From Zoogloea sp. (GTDB lineage: Bacteria > Pseudomonadota > Gammaproteobacteria > Burkholderiales > Rhodocyclaceae), in the NCBI GenBank assembly GCA_009026175.1, contig WBTZ01000026.1, positions 1 through 43,321 on the forward strand: a stretch of DNA of 43,321 bases, written 5' to 3'. The notes under the pieces were generated by a model. The model saw only the letters and a list, made by a program, of their open reading frames with translations, was not told the origin of the DNA and searched no databases. This document shows positions 1-9,141 of this stretch, piece by piece. The stretch's first letter is position 1; each line of letters opens with the position of its first letter. Both the position numbers and the translations under genes were made by a program.

Positions 1-43
1 CCCCATCGCCTTCCTGCTCGGCGGCCTGGGCCGCAAGCACTGA
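1..43 (+). CDS. 3' end of an unidentified gene (partial)
   Basis: An open frame enters from the left edge and stops at TGA 41-43; the visible tail reads PIAFLLGGLGRKH. It is too short to name. The hydrophobic residues ending in Gly-Arg-Lys-His would suit a membrane-protein C-terminus, but that is a guess. A strong hairpin follows 25 bases after the stop, which supports this being a real gene end. Confidence 0.5.
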   Translation, partial: PIAFLLGGLGRKH

Positions 44-68
44 GCGGCTGACGGCGCCGGCGCCAGGT

Positions 69-96
69 ACAAGGGCCACCCGAGGGTGGCCCTTGT
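69..96. terminator. Perfect 12-bp hairpin between convergent genes
   Basis: The arms 69-80 (ACAAGGGCCACC) and 85-96 are exact reverse complements around a 4-base loop. A short T-rich stretch (CGTTTG) follows on the plus strand and the arm ends in TTGT. It lies between the leftward-reading flavocytochrome gene and the rightward-reading gene at the window edge, so it could stop transcription from both. Confidence 0.75.
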
Positions 97-148
97 CGTT
101 TGCATGCCCTGTTGTTTGCGTCCCCTCCTCCGGGACGCCGCCGGACGC

Positions 149-1426
149 TCAGGCCAGCATGTCGGCCCAGATGTTCCTGGCCCACGACAAGGCATAGGCG
201 CCTTCCAGCTCGTTGGCCGCGGCCGACACCCCGCCGGCCCCCGGCACCGGCATCACCACTTTTTTCTCTGCATCGTACTGATGCACCGAGGCCACGTGGA
301 TCACGTTCTTCGAGTCCACGAAGCTGTAGCAGGTGTTCATCAGCACCGGGCTCGCAGCGGGTGCCTCACCCGCCAGCAGGTTGAGGATGGCCGCCGCTGC
401 CACCTTGGCGTGCTGGTTGGCCATGTGGCCGGACTTGGGCATGGTCGGTGCCGGGAAGATGGCGTCGCCAAGCACATGGATCCCCGGCGTGTTGACCGAC
501 TCGAAGCTCAGCCAGTCGATGTCCACCCAGCGGCCATTGATCAGCTTGAGGCCGGCCAGGGCAGCAATATCGCCGGCCCGGTGGGGCGGCACCACATTGA
601 GCACGTCGGCCCGCACGGTGTCGAAATCCAGCCTGGCCGTCCGGGTGCCTGCATCCACCTCGCGCAACTCGCTGCCCGGCCGGTATTCGAGGATGCCCTT
701 GTACTGCTCGAACGCCTTGGTGAACAAAGCCTTCTTGGAAACGATCTCGTCGTTGGCGTCGAGCACCAGGACCTTGGACTTCGGCTTGGTCTTCTTCAGG
801 TAATTGGCCACCAGGCAGGCCCGCTCATACGGCCCCGGCGGGCAGCGGTAAGGCGCCTTCGGGACGGTCAGGGCGTACACGCCGCCGTCCTTCATGTCCT
901 CGAGCTGCTGGCGGAGGGCCACGGTCTGGGCACCGGCCTTCCAGGCGTGGAGGATCGTGCTCCGGGCTGCCTCGGTCTCGAGGCCGGGGACCTGGTCGTA
1001 CTGAAAATCCACGCCCGGCGACAGCACCAGGCGGTCATAACGCAGCGTGCCGCCCGAGGCCAGGCGGACCGTGCGGCCCGCCGGATCGATGGCCAGGGCC
1101 TCGTCCTGCAGCACCGTCACCCCCCAGGTGTTACGCAGGCCGTCGTAGCCCAGGGTGATGTCGGCAAGGGTCTTGTCCCCGCCGATCACCAGGTTGGAGA
1201 TCGGGCAGGAGATGAAGCGGGGATTGCGCTCCACGAGGGTGACGGCAACCCCCTTGTCACTCCACATGCGCAGGTACTTGGCCACCGTGGCGCCACCGAA
1301 GCCACCGCCCACCACCACCACATGACCCGCCGGGCGGGTGCCCAGGGCGCATCCGGAGAGGCCGGGCAGGGCCGCCGCGCCGCCGGCCAGCAGCGAGCGT
1401 TTCAGGAAATCGCGTCGATCCGTCAT
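149..1426 (-). CDS. fccB: Flavocytochrome c sulfide dehydrogenase, flavoprotein subunit (FccB-like)
   Basis: A 425-aa FAD protein expected to oxidise sulfide in the periplasm and pass electrons to the c-type cytochrome encoded just upstream. The N-terminus has a twin-arginine signal (DRRDFLKRS), then a hydrophobic stretch and LSGC (Cys26), which could act as a lipobox. A dinucleotide-binding GGGFGG lies at 40-45. The two cysteines typical of the FCSD active-site disulfide are present in ISCPISN (Cys74) and NTCYS (Cys366). RCPPGPYERA near 194-203, GD at 320-321 and the C-terminal AYALSWARNIWADM also match the family. The start at 1426 was preferred over 1453 because AAGGGG precedes it and it begins just before the RR motif. 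It follows the cytochrome stop by 10 bases, so the two form an operon. A sulfide:quinone-type role is less likely because of the partner cytochrome. Confidence 0.88.
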   Translation of the reverse strand: MTDRRDFLKRSLLAGGAAALPGLSGCALGTRPAGHVVVVGGGFGGATVAKYLRMWSDKGVAVTLVERNPRFISCPISNLVIGGDKTLADITLGYDGLRNTWGVTVLQDEALAIDPAGRTVRLASGGTLRYDRLVLSPGVDFQYDQVPGLETEAARSTILHAWKAGAQTVALRQQLEDMKDGGVYALTVPKAPYRCPPGPYERACLVANYLKKTKPKSKVLVLDANDEIVSKKALFTKAFEQYKGILEYRPGSELREVDAGTRTARLDFDTVRADVLNVVPPHRAGDIAALAGLKLINGRWVDIDWLSFESVNTPGIHVLGDAIFPAPTMPKSGHMANQHAKVAAAAILNLLAGEAPAASPVLMNTCYSFVDSKNVIHVASVHQYDAEKKVVMPVPGAGGVSAAANELEGAYALSWARNIWADMLA

Positions 1427-1436
1427 GCTTTGCCCC

Positions 1437-1760
1437 TTATTTGCGAGCGGCAAAGTAGGCCGCGATCAGTTCGAGTTGCGCCTCGCTATACCCCTTCGAG
1501 ATCTGATGCATGATGGTCGCAGGCTTGGCGCCGGACCGGAAATCCCTGAGCTTCTGCATCAGCACCGCGCTGTCGGTCCCCGCCAGCGGCTCGACGGCCG
1601 AGCCAGGCACCGTACGGCCTCCGGTCCCGTGACAGCCGGCGCAAGTGGCGGCCAGGTTGCGGGCAAGATTGGGATCCGGCGTGTCCTGGGCACTCGCAGT
1701 GCCCGCACCCGCCAGCAGGGCCAGGGCCAGCGCCAGCGGGGTCCATCGAAGCAGCTTCAT
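1437..1760 (-). CDS. fccA: Periplasmic monohaem cytochrome c (FccA-like partner)
   Basis: A 107-aa class I cytochrome c. It has a Sec signal peptide (residues 1-24, cleavage after TASA), one CAGCH haem site (Cys40, Cys43, His44) and a likely Met84 axial ligand in ATIMHQISKGYS. The C-terminal helix ELIAAYFAARK is typical of cytochrome c553/c4-like domains and the small FccA subunit. GGAGAGGAAACG precedes the ATG. It is the first gene of a two-gene unit with the flavoprotein, which makes it the probable electron acceptor of the FccB-like subunit. By sequence alone it could be another small soluble cytochrome c; the assignment rests on context. Confidence 0.82.
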   Translation of the reverse strand: MKLLRWTPLALALALLAGAGTASAQDTPDPNLARNLAATCAGCHGTGGRTVPGSAVEPLAGTDSAVLMQKLRDFRSGAKPATIMHQISKGYSEAQLELIAAYFAARK

Positions 1761-1876
1761 CGTTTCCTCTCCTGTGTTCAGCCCGCCGCGCAGGCCATGG
1801 AATGCGCTTGGCGCGCAGTTTTGCCATGGATCCTGGCGCTCGGCAAGCGGCCATCGACGTCAGCTTCAATCGGCAC

Positions 1877-2893
1877 TCAGGTGACCCCTGCCGCACCGCT
1901 CTCCTGCTCCAGCATCTCCCTCACCGTGTAGGACACCGGGCGCCCGGGGTAGCGGCACTCGCCGGCGGTGAAGCCCTCACCGTCGCTGCCGTTGAGCAGC
2001 GGGCACTGGGCAAAGAGTTCGGCCACCCAGTCTGCGAAGGCCCGCACTTTGGGCGACAGGTGGCGGTTCTGCGGATAAAGCACCGACATCGGCAGCGCGG
2101 CCGGCTTCCAGCGCGGGAGCACCTCCCGCAGCTCGCCGTTGTCCAGGTGGGGCAGCGCCATGAAGCGCGGCGCCTGGAGCAGGCCAAAGCCCTGCAGACC
2201 GCAGGCCATGTAGGCATCCGCATCATTCACCGCCACCCGCCCCTGCACACGCACCGGCGTACTGACGCCGTCCACCACGAAATCCCAGTCGATCACCCGG
2301 CCGGTGCGGCTGGAGAAGTAATGCACGGCCTGGTGCTCGGCCAGGTCTTCGAGGGTCTGCGGTTCGCCGTGACGCTCGAGGTATTCCCGGGACCCGCAGG
2401 TGACGAAGCTGAGGCTGCCGATCCGCCGGGCGACCAGGGTCGAATCCTCCAGGCCGCCGGCCCGGATCACACAGTCCACCGCCTCCTGGACCAGGTCCAC
2501 CGGCCGGTCGCCCATGCCGATCACCAGCTCCACGTCCGGGTAGCGGTTATGGAACTCGCACAGACGGGGAATCAGGATGCGCCGCCCGATCGGCCCCGAG
2601 ACATCCACCCGCAGCCGCCCCTGGGGCCGCCGCGCCGCGTCCTGGAAGGAGGCTTCGATCTCCTCCAGCTCGTGAATGATGCGGGTGCAACGCTCGTAGT
2701 ACGCCGCACCATCCGGCGTCAGGCTGACGCTGCGGGTGGTGCGATTGAGCAGGCGCACCTTGAGCAGGTTTTCGAGGGCCTGGATGGTGGTGGTCACCGT
2801 CGCCCGGGGCAGGCCCAGGTTGTCCGCCGCCCGGGTGAAGCTGTTGGCGTCCACGACGCCCATGAACACCCGCATTGCCTGAAATCGGTCCAT
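1877..2893 (-). CDS. LysR-type regulator, divergent from the efflux operon
   Basis: A 338-aa LysR-family transcription factor. The N-terminal winged helix-turn-helix is MDRFQAMRVFMGVVDANSF followed by TRAADNLGLPRATVT, and LTPDGAAYYERC ends the domain. The rest is the LysR substrate-binding fold. The C-terminus runs about 35 residues past the usual ~300 aa. ATG 2893 was chosen over 2923 because AGAGGAG lies about 6 bases upstream and the HTH starts there. It is transcribed away from a MexEF-OprN-like operon, the arrangement in which LysR activators such as MexT control efflux. That it regulates the operon is inferred. No downstream partner gene is seen: the next gene on the same strand is fccA, 116 bases on. 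Confidence 0.88.
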   Translation of the reverse strand: MDRFQAMRVFMGVVDANSFTRAADNLGLPRATVTTTIQALENLLKVRLLNRTTRSVSLTPDGAAYYERCTRIIHELEEIEASFQDAARRPQGRLRVDVSGPIGRRILIPRLCEFHNRYPDVELVIGMGDRPVDLVQEAVDCVIRAGGLEDSTLVARRIGSLSFVTCGSREYLERHGEPQTLEDLAEHQAVHYFSSRTGRVIDWDFVVDGVSTPVRVQGRVAVNDADAYMACGLQGFGLLQAPRFMALPHLDNGELREVLPRWKPAALPMSVLYPQNRHLSPKVRAFADWVAELFAQCPLLNGSDGEGFTAGECRYPGRPVSYTVREMLEQESGAAGVT

Positions 2894-2938
2894 CCGCCAC
2901 TCCTCTGCTCGCCGGTCTCCCATCGAGGCCGTACTGAA

Positions 2939-2980
2939 TTATTAGTCAACTCCGAACAGTGAAGTCAACTTTTGTATATT
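2939..2980. promoter_or_regulatory. Divergent promoter/operator with two AGTCAACT repeats
   Basis: AGTCAACT occurs at 2944-2951 and 2963-2970, exactly 19 bp apart (about two helical turns). On the minus strand the outer copy supplies a -35-like TTGACT (2968-2963). An 18-bp spacer and TAATAA (2944-2939) complete a plausible promoter for the LysR gene. On the plus strand TATATT (2975-2980) could be the -10 of the efflux operon, with no good -35, as expected for an activator-dependent promoter. Function is inferred from position. Confidence 0.4.
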
Positions 2981-3055
2981 TATCCCAACACAACCAACAA
3001 CCAAAATGCAGCCATCCCCGATTCGACCCTCGCTTTCACGAACAGAGAGGACAAC

Positions 3056-4291
3056 ATGCGTACCCCCGACTCCACCCCCACGACCGAATCCACCCCCCGC
3101 TCGCGCCGGCGCACCCTGATCGCCGCCGCGCTGGCGGGCTTCGTCATCACAGGCTCCGGCATCGCCGCCTATACGGCCCGGGCCGAAGCGCCGACGGCAG
3201 CGGCCGCCCCCGAGGCCGCCCAGGTGGACACGGCCCAGGTCATCCACCGCAGCGTCACCGAATGGCAGGACTTCTCCGGCCGGCTCGAGGCCGTAGACAG
3301 GGTCGAGATCCGGCCGCAGGTGTCGGGCATCCTCACCGAGGTGCACTTCAAGGATGGCAGCGCGGTGCGCAAGGGCGATGTCCTGTTCACCATAGATCCC
3401 CGCCCCTTCGCCGCCGAGGTCGCCCGCGCCGAGGCCCAGCTCGCCGCGGCGGAATCCCGTACCGCCTACACCGCCTCGGACCTGGCCCGGGCCGAGCGCC
3501 TGATCGCCGACAACGCCGTGTCGCGGCGCGATTTCGAGGAGAAGCAGAATGCCGCCCGGGATGCAGCCGCCGGCGTGCAGGCTGCCCGCGCCGCCCTGCG
3601 GGTGGCCCGCCTCAACCTCGAATACACCACCATCAAGGCCCCCATCGCCGGACGCATGTCGCGGGCGGAAGTGACTGTCGGCAACCTCGTCAACGCCAAC
3701 AGCGGTCCGGCGCTGACCACCCTGGTCTCGGCCGACCGCATCTACGCCGCCTTCGACGTGGACGAGCAGACCTTCCTCAAGTCGGTCAATCCGGCGCGCA
3801 CGGCGCGGGGCACCACCCTGCCGGTGCATCTCGGCCTGGCCGACCAGGATGGCCACCCCTTCGAGGGGCATATCCACTCGGTGGACAACCGGCTCGACAC
3901 CCATTCGGGGACGATCCGCGTCCGGGCCGTCTTTGACAACCCCGACGGCCGCCTCGTGCCCGGTCTCTACGCGCGGGTCCGCCTGGGCGGCGGCACGCCC
4001 CGCGAAGCAGTGCTGATCGACGACCGCGCCATCGGCATCGACCAGGACAAGCGCTTCGTGCTGGTGGTCACCCCGGACAACCGCAGCGCCTACCGGGAGG
4101 TTCACCTGGGCAGCCTGCAGGATGGCCTGCGGGTGGTCGAGAAGGGGCTCGCGCCGGGCGAGCGCATCGTCGTGAACGGCCTGCAGCGGGTCCGCCCGGG
4201 CGATCCGGTGACGCCCCGACCGGTGGCCATGGCCGGCAGCGCGCCGGTTGCCGCCGTCGCCCTGCCCCGCGCCGACAAGACGCAGATCTGA
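3056..4291 (+). CDS. mexE: RND efflux periplasmic adaptor subunit (MexE-like)
   Basis: A 411-aa membrane-fusion protein that should bridge the inner-membrane RND pump and the outer-membrane channel. An N-terminal hydrophobic segment (about residues 18-40) follows a basic SRRRTL stretch. The lipoyl/barrel-sandwich halves flank a coiled-coil hairpin (about 105-165), followed by NLEYTTIKAPIAGRMSR. The C-terminal part has FDNPDGRLVPGLYARVRLG and VVNGLQRVRPGDPV, very close to MexE/AcrA-type adaptors. There is no obvious lipobox, so it is probably anchored by the uncleaved segment. ATG 3056 was chosen because AGAGAGGA sits 5 bases upstream; an in-frame ATG at 2972 lacks a ribosome site. It is the first gene of a three-gene operon and is divergent from a LysR gene. 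Confidence 0.93.
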   Translation: MRTPDSTPTTESTPRSRRRTLIAAALAGFVITGSGIAAYTARAEAPTAAAAPEAAQVDTAQVIHRSVTEWQDFSGRLEAVDRVEIRPQVSGILTEVHFKDGSAVRKGDVLFTIDPRPFAAEVARAEAQLAAAESRTAYTASDLARAERLIADNAVSRRDFEEKQNAARDAAAGVQAARAALRVARLNLEYTTIKAPIAGRMSRAEVTVGNLVNANSGPALTTLVSADRIYAAFDVDEQTFLKSVNPARTARGTTLPVHLGLADQDGHPFEGHIHSVDNRLDTHSGTIRVRAVFDNPDGRLVPGLYARVRLGGGTPREAVLIDDRAIGIDQDKRFVLVVTPDNRSAYREVHLGSLQDGLRVVEKGLAPGERIVVNGLQRVRPGDPVTPRPVAMAGSAPVAAVALPRADKTQI

Positions 4292-4312
4292 GCCCCGGCC
4301 GGAACGCACGCC

Positions 4313-7300
4313 ATGAATATCTCGAAGTTCTTCATCGATCGCCCCATCTTTGCCGGGGTGCTGTCGGTCCTCATCCTGCTGGCCGGCCTGCTGTCGGTGT
4401 TCAAGCTGCCCATCGCCGAGTACCCGGAGGTCGTCCCCCCCTCGGTGGTGGTCCGTGCCCAGTTTCCCGGCGCCAACCCCAAGGTGATCGCCGAGACGGT
4501 GGCGGCGCCGCTGGAGGAGAGCATCAACGGCGTGGAAAACATGCTGTACATGCAATCCCAGGCCAACAGCGACGGCAACCTGACCCTCACCGTGCACTTC
4601 CAGCTGGGGGTCGATCCCGACAAGGCCCAGCAACTGGTGCAGAACCGGGTCTCCCAGGCCCTGCCGCGCCTGCCCGGGGACGTCCAGCGGCTGGGCGTGA
4701 CCACCGCCAAGAGCACGCCCACCATCACCATGGTGGTGCACCTCACCTCGCCGGACGACCGCTATGACATGACCTACCTGCGCAACTACGCAGTCCTCAA
4801 CGTCAAGGACCGCCTGGCGCGCATCCAGGGTGTGGGCGAGGTGGGACTGTTCGGCTCCGGCAACTACGCCATGCGGGTGTGGCTGGATCCGGGCAAGGTG
4901 GCCGAACGCGGGCTCACCGCCAGTGACGTGGTGCAGGCCATCCGCGAGCAGAACGTGCAGGTGGCCGCCGGCGTGATCGGCGCCCCCCCCAATGACCGCC
5001 ACACGCCCCTGCAGCTCAGCGTGAATGCCCAGGGCCGCCTCAAGGACGAGGCCGAGTTCGCCCGCATCATCCTCAAGACCGCCCCCGACGGCGGCGTCAC
5101 CCGCCTGGGCGACGTGGCCCGCATCGAGCTGGCGGCGGCCGAGTACGGCCTGCGCGCCCTGCTCGACAACAAGCCGGCGGTGGCCATACCGATCTTCCAG
5201 ACGCCGGGCGCCAATGCCCTCGACATCTCCGCCCAGGTACGCGAGACCATGGCCGAGCTGTCCAGGGACTTTCCGCCCTCGGTGCAGTACAGCATCGTCT
5301 ACGACCCCACCCAGTTCGTGCGGGCCAGCATCAAGGCAGTGATCACCACCCTGCTCGAAGCCATCGCCCTGGTGGTGCTGGTGGTGATCGTCTTCCTGCA
5401 GACCTGGCGCGCGTCCATCATCCCGCTGCTGGCGGTGCCGGTGTCCATCATCGGCACCTTCTCGCTGATGCTCGGCTTCGGCTACTCCATCAACGCCCTG
5501 TCCCTGTTCGGCATGGTGCTGGCGATCGGCATCGTGGTGGACGACGCGATCGTGGTGGTGGAAAACGTGGAGCGCAACATCGAGGCCGGCCTGACGCCCC
5601 GCGAGGCCACCTACCGGGCCATGCGCGAGGTGTCCGGGCCGATCATCGCCATCGCCCTGACCCTGGTCGCGGTGTTCGTGCCCCTGGCCTTCATGACCGG
5701 CCTCACCGGCCAGTTCTACAAGCAGTTCGCCATGACCATCGCCATCTCGACGGTGATCTCGGCCTTCAACTCCCTGACCCTGTCGCCGGCCCTGGCAGCC
5801 CTCCTGCTGAAGGGCCACGACACGCCCCCCGACTGGCTCACGGTGCAGATGCAGCGCTGGTTCGGCGGCTTCTTCGCGGGCTTCAACCGCTTCTTCAAGC
5901 GCAGCAGCGAGCGCTACGGCCGCGGCGTCACGGGGGTGATCCAGCGCAAGGCCTCGGCGATGGGCGTATATGCCGTGCTGCTCGGGCTGACCGTGGGCAT
6001 CTCGTGGCTGGTACCGGGGGGCTTCGTACCCGCCCAGGACAAGCAATACCTGGTGAGCTTCACCCAGTTGCCGGCCGGTGCCTCCCTCGACCGCACCGAG
6101 GAGGTAGTGCGCCGCATGGGCGAGATCGCCCTCAAGCAGCCCGGGGTGGAAAACGCCGTGGCCTTTCCCGGGCTGTCGATCAACGGCTTCACCAACAGCT
6201 CCAGCGCCGGCATCGTCTTCGTGACCCTCAAGCCCTTTGCCGAACGCAAGTCGCCGGAGCTGTCGGCGGGGGCCATCGCCGGGGCCCTCAACCAGCAGTA
6301 CGCGGCCATCCAGGAAGCCTTCATCGCCGTCTTCCCGCCCCCGCCGGTGATGGGCCTGGGCACCGTGGGCGGGTTCAAGATGCAGATCGAGGACCGGGGC
6401 AGCCTCGGCTACGCCGAGCTGGACAGCGCCGCCAAGGCTTTCATGGCCGCCGCCGCCAAGGCGCCGGAGCTGGGCCCGATGTTCTCCAGCTACCAGATCA
6501 ACGTGCCCCAGCTGGACGTGGATCTGGACCGTACCAAGGCCAAGCAGCAGGGCGTGGCGGTCACCGACGTGTTCGACACGCTGCAGATCTACCTGGGCTC
6601 GCTCTACGTGAATGACTTCAACCGCTTCGGCCGGGTATACCAGGTGCGTGCCCAGGCGGATGCCGACTTCCGCGCCCAGCCGGAAGACATCGGCCGCCTG
6701 AAGACCCGCAACGCCAACGGCGAAATGGTGCCCCTGTCGTCCCTGCTGCGGGTGACGCCGACCTATGGCCCCGAGATGGTGGTGCGCTACAACGGCTTCA
6801 CCGCCGCCGACATCAACGGCGGGCCCGCCCCCGGCTTCTCCTCGGCCCAGGCCGAGGCTGCCGCCGAGCGCATCGCCGCCGAGACCCTGCCGCGTGGCGT
6901 CAAGTTCGAGTGGACCGACCTCACCTACCAGAAGATCCTGGCCGGCAATGCAGGGGTCTGGGTCTTCCCGATCAGCGTGCTGCTGGTCTTCCTGGTGCTG
7001 GCGGCCCAGTACGAGAGCCTGACCCTGCCCCTGGCGGTGATCCTGATCGTGCCGATGAGCATCCTGGCGGCCCTCACCGGCGTCTGGCTCACCGGTGGCG
7101 ACAACAACATCTTCACCCAGATCGGCCTGATGGTCCTGGTCGGGCTGGCCTGCAAGAACGCCATCCTGATCGTCGAATTCGCCCGCGAGCTGGAACTGCA
7201 GGGCCACAGCCCGGTACGTGCCGCCATCGACGCCAGCCGCCTGCGCCTGCGCCCCATCCTGATGACCTCCATCGCCTTCATCATGGGGGTGGTGCCCCTC

Positions 7301-7504
7301 GTCACCTCGACCGGGGCCGGCGCCGAGATGCGTCACGCCATGGGCATCGCGGTGTTCTTCGGAATGATCGGGGTGACGCTGTTCGGGCTCTTCCTCACCC
7401 CGGTGTTCTACGTGCTGCTGCGCACCCTCGACAAACGCCATCCCCTGCACTCGGCGGCGCCCCACGAGGCTCCGCTGGTGGCGGCCCCTGCCGGCCAGGA
7501 GTAA
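4313..7504 (+). CDS. mexF: RND multidrug efflux inner-membrane pump (MexF-like)
   Basis: A 1063-aa proton-driven HAE1-family transporter of normal length. It starts MNISKFFIDRPIFAGVL, the standard RND N-terminus, and has 12 predicted membrane helices with two large periplasmic loops. The proton-relay aspartates Asp410-Asp411 are in GIVVDDAIVVVENVE. The conserved FLQTWRASIIPLLAVPVS and, in the second half, GLACKNAILIVEFARE are present. Many blocks resemble MexF (EYPEVVPPSVVVRA, VHLTSPDDRYDM, VWLDPGKVA). Likely substrates are hydrophobic or amphiphilic drugs such as chloramphenicol or quinolones, by analogy only. It lies 21 bases after the adaptor gene and 4 bases before the outer-membrane gene. 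Confidence 0.95.
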   Translation: MNISKFFIDRPIFAGVLSVLILLAGLLSVFKLPIAEYPEVVPPSVVVRAQFPGANPKVIAETVAAPLEESINGVENMLYMQSQANSDGNLTLTVHFQLGVDPDKAQQLVQNRVSQALPRLPGDVQRLGVTTAKSTPTITMVVHLTSPDDRYDMTYLRNYAVLNVKDRLARIQGVGEVGLFGSGNYAMRVWLDPGKVAERGLTASDVVQAIREQNVQVAAGVIGAPPNDRHTPLQLSVNAQGRLKDEAEFARIILKTAPDGGVTRLGDVARIELAAAEYGLRALLDNKPAVAIPIFQTPGANALDISAQVRETMAELSRDFPPSVQYSIVYDPTQFVRASIKAVITTLLEAIALVVLVVIVFLQTWRASIIPLLAVPVSIIGTFSLMLGFGYSINALSLFGMVLAIGIVVDDAIVVVENVERNIEAGLTPREATYRAMREVSGPIIAIALTLVAVFVPLAFMTGLTGQFYKQFAMTIAISTVISAFNSLTLSPALAALLLKGHDTPPDWLTVQMQRWFGGFFAGFNRFFKRSSERYGRGVTGVIQRKASAMGVYAVLLGLTVGISWLVPGGFVPAQDKQYLVSFTQLPAGASLDRTEEVVRRMGEIALKQPGVENAVAFPGLSINGFTNSSSAGIVFVTLKPFAERKSPELSAGAIAGALNQQYAAIQEAFIAVFPPPPVMGLGTVGGFKMQIEDRGSLGYAELDSAAKAFMAAAAKAPELGPMFSSYQINVPQLDVDLDRTKAKQQGVAVTDVFDTLQIYLGSLYVNDFNRFGRVYQVRAQADADFRAQPEDIGRLKTRNANGEMVPLSSLLRVTPTYGPEMVVRYNGFTAADINGGPAPGFSSAQAEAAAERIAAETLPRGVKFEWTDLTYQKILAGNAGVWVFPISVLLVFLVLAAQYESLTLPLAVILIVPMSILAALTGVWLTGGDNNIFTQIGLMVLVGLACKNAILIVEFARELELQGHSPVRAAIDASRLRLRPILMTSIAFIMGVVPLVTSTGAGAEMRHAMGIAVFFGMIGVTLFGLFLTPVFYVLLRTLDKRHPLHSAAPHEAPLVAAPAGQE

Positions 7505-7508
7505 GACC

Positions 7509-9005
7509 ATGCAAAACCACCACACCCTGCCCCTCCCCCGCCGTGCCATCGGCCTGCTGGCCAGCCTGCTGCTCCTGGCCGGCTGCTCGGTGGCCCCGAC
7601 CTACCAGAGGCCCGCCGTCGCCACCCCGGCGGCCTTCAAGGAAGCCCCCGCCTCCGACGCGGCCTGGAAGCCCGCCGAGCCCGCCGACCAGTTGCCCCGC
7701 GGCGACTGGTGGTCGGTGTTCCGGGACCCGCAGCTCGACCGCCTCGAGCGGGACGCGGTGGAGGCCAACCCGAACCTGGTGGCCGCCGCCGCCCGCCTCG
7801 GCCAGGCCCGGGCCCTCGAACAGTCGGCCCATGCGGCCCGCCTGCCGCAGGTCGGCGTCGGCTTCGGCCCGACCCGCCAGCGGCCCTCGCCGGCCTCCCA
7901 GGGCCTCGCCGCAGACGCCGACACCCGCAGCACCACCCTGTGGCGCGGCCAGGCCACGGTGGCCTACGAGGTGGACCTGTTCGGCCGCCTGTCCGGCACC
8001 GAGGACGCCGCCCGTCTCGACACTGAACGCAATGAAGCCTTGTTCGGCGCCACCCTGCTGGCCCTGCAGGCCGACGTGGCCCAGGCCTACTTCCTGATCC
8101 GCGAGCTGGACGCCGCCCAGGCACTGTATGTGGACACGGTCAAGCTGCGCAGCGACGCCCTGCGCCTGCTGCAGCGCCGCTTCGACGAAGGCGACATCGA
8201 CGAGCTCGACCTGGCCCGGGCCCGCAGCGAGCTGGCCGCGGCCCGCTCGGAATCCCTCGGCCTGGCACGCCAGCGGGCGGTGGCCGAGCACGCCCTGGCG
8301 ATCCTGCTGGGCAAGCCGCCGGCCGAGTTCAGCCTCCCTGTCCAGCCCCTGGCGCGGCTGGCCATCCCGGTGCCGGCCGGGCTGCCCTCGGCCCTGCTCG
8401 AGCGCCGCCCCGACATCGCCGCCGCCGAACGGGCCATGGCTGCGGCCAATGCCCGCATCGGCGTCGCCCAGGCAGCCTGGTTCCCGCGCCTGGCGCTCAC
8501 CGGCGCCCTCGGCTACGAGGCCGGTGGCCTCGGTGATCTATTCAAGTACGCCAGCCGCAGCTTCGTGCTGGGCCCCCTGGTGGGCACCGCCCTGAGCCTG
8601 CCGGTGTTCGACGGTGGCGCCCGTCAGGCCGGCCTGGACCAGGCCCGCGCGGCTTACGCGGAAGACAGCGCACGCTACCGCCAGACGGTGCTCCAGGCCT
8701 TCCGCGAAGTGGAGGACAACCTGGCCGGCCTGCGCCTGCTGGGCGAGCAGCACGGCGAGCAGGACCAGGCCGTGGCCGCCGCCGAACGGGCTGCCCGGCT
8801 GGCCCGCCTGCAGTACCGGGAGGGTGCGGTCAGCTACCTCAACGTACTGGATGCGGAGCGCAGCGTGCTGCAGCAGCAACGCACTGCCGTCAGCCTCGAC
8901 GGCGAGCGGGCCCGCGCCACCGTGAACCTGATCCGCGCCCTCGGTGGCGGCTGGACGGCGGCCGCACCGCAGGCCGCCATCAACGGCCCCCTGCGCGGTG
9001 GCTGA
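7509..9005 (+). CDS. oprN: Outer-membrane efflux lipoprotein, NodT family (OprN-like)
   Basis: A 498-aa TolC-type outer-membrane factor completing the tripartite pump. The signal peptide ends in a lipobox, LLAGC (Cys26), followed by SVAPTYQRP, the hallmark of NodT/OprM-type lipoproteins. Two repeated OEP domains follow. The first contains DWWSVFRDPQLDRLERDAVEANPNL split over its early part, and the second has RRPDIAAAERAMAAANARIGVAQAAWFP. LQYREGAVSYLNVLDAERS near the end is also typical. It starts 4 bases after the pump stop, so translation is probably coupled. No substrate can be deduced from this subunit. Confidence 0.93.
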   Translation: MQNHHTLPLPRRAIGLLASLLLLAGCSVAPTYQRPAVATPAAFKEAPASDAAWKPAEPADQLPRGDWWSVFRDPQLDRLERDAVEANPNLVAAAARLGQARALEQSAHAARLPQVGVGFGPTRQRPSPASQGLAADADTRSTTLWRGQATVAYEVDLFGRLSGTEDAARLDTERNEALFGATLLALQADVAQAYFLIRELDAAQALYVDTVKLRSDALRLLQRRFDEGDIDELDLARARSELAAARSESLGLARQRAVAEHALAILLGKPPAEFSLPVQPLARLAIPVPAGLPSALLERRPDIAAAERAMAAANARIGVAQAAWFPRLALTGALGYEAGGLGDLFKYASRSFVLGPLVGTALSLPVFDGGARQAGLDQARAAYAEDSARYRQTVLQAFREVEDNLAGLRLLGEQHGEQDQAVAAAERAARLARLQYREGAVSYLNVLDAERSVLQQQRTAVSLDGERARATVNLIRALGGGWTAAAPQAAINGPLRGG

Positions 9006-9077
9006 TGCGAGTGACCCGGCTGGCTGCTCAGTTGCCGGCTCGGTTGCCTACTAAGGCGGGCCGAATCGCCTGCTGCT

Positions 9078-9125
9078 TTGCATCAAGGGGGTGAAGACCG
9101 ATAAGCTACGGGGCTGACGGTCTTC
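9078..9125 (+). promoter_or_regulatory. aapJ: Candidate promoter with overlapping inverted repeat upstream of aapJ
   Basis: TTGCAT (9078-9083), a 16-bp spacer and GATAAG (9100-9105) resemble a sigma-70 promoter 35-60 bases before the gene. An exact 8-bp inverted repeat, GAAGACCG (9093-9100) and CGGTCTTC (9118-9125), spans the presumed -10 and start site. It could be an operator or a 5'-leader hairpin. Motif inspection only. Confidence 0.35.
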
Positions 9126-9141
9126 AGCCCTGCCCATCATC

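Noticed and set aside
2942-7549. A 1535-codon open frame on the minus strand opposite the efflux operon
   Set aside because: Its translation is rich in His, Gly, Asp, Arg and Val with no domain. It is the mirror of strongly biased GC-rich codons in the mexE/mexF-like genes and has no ribosome site.
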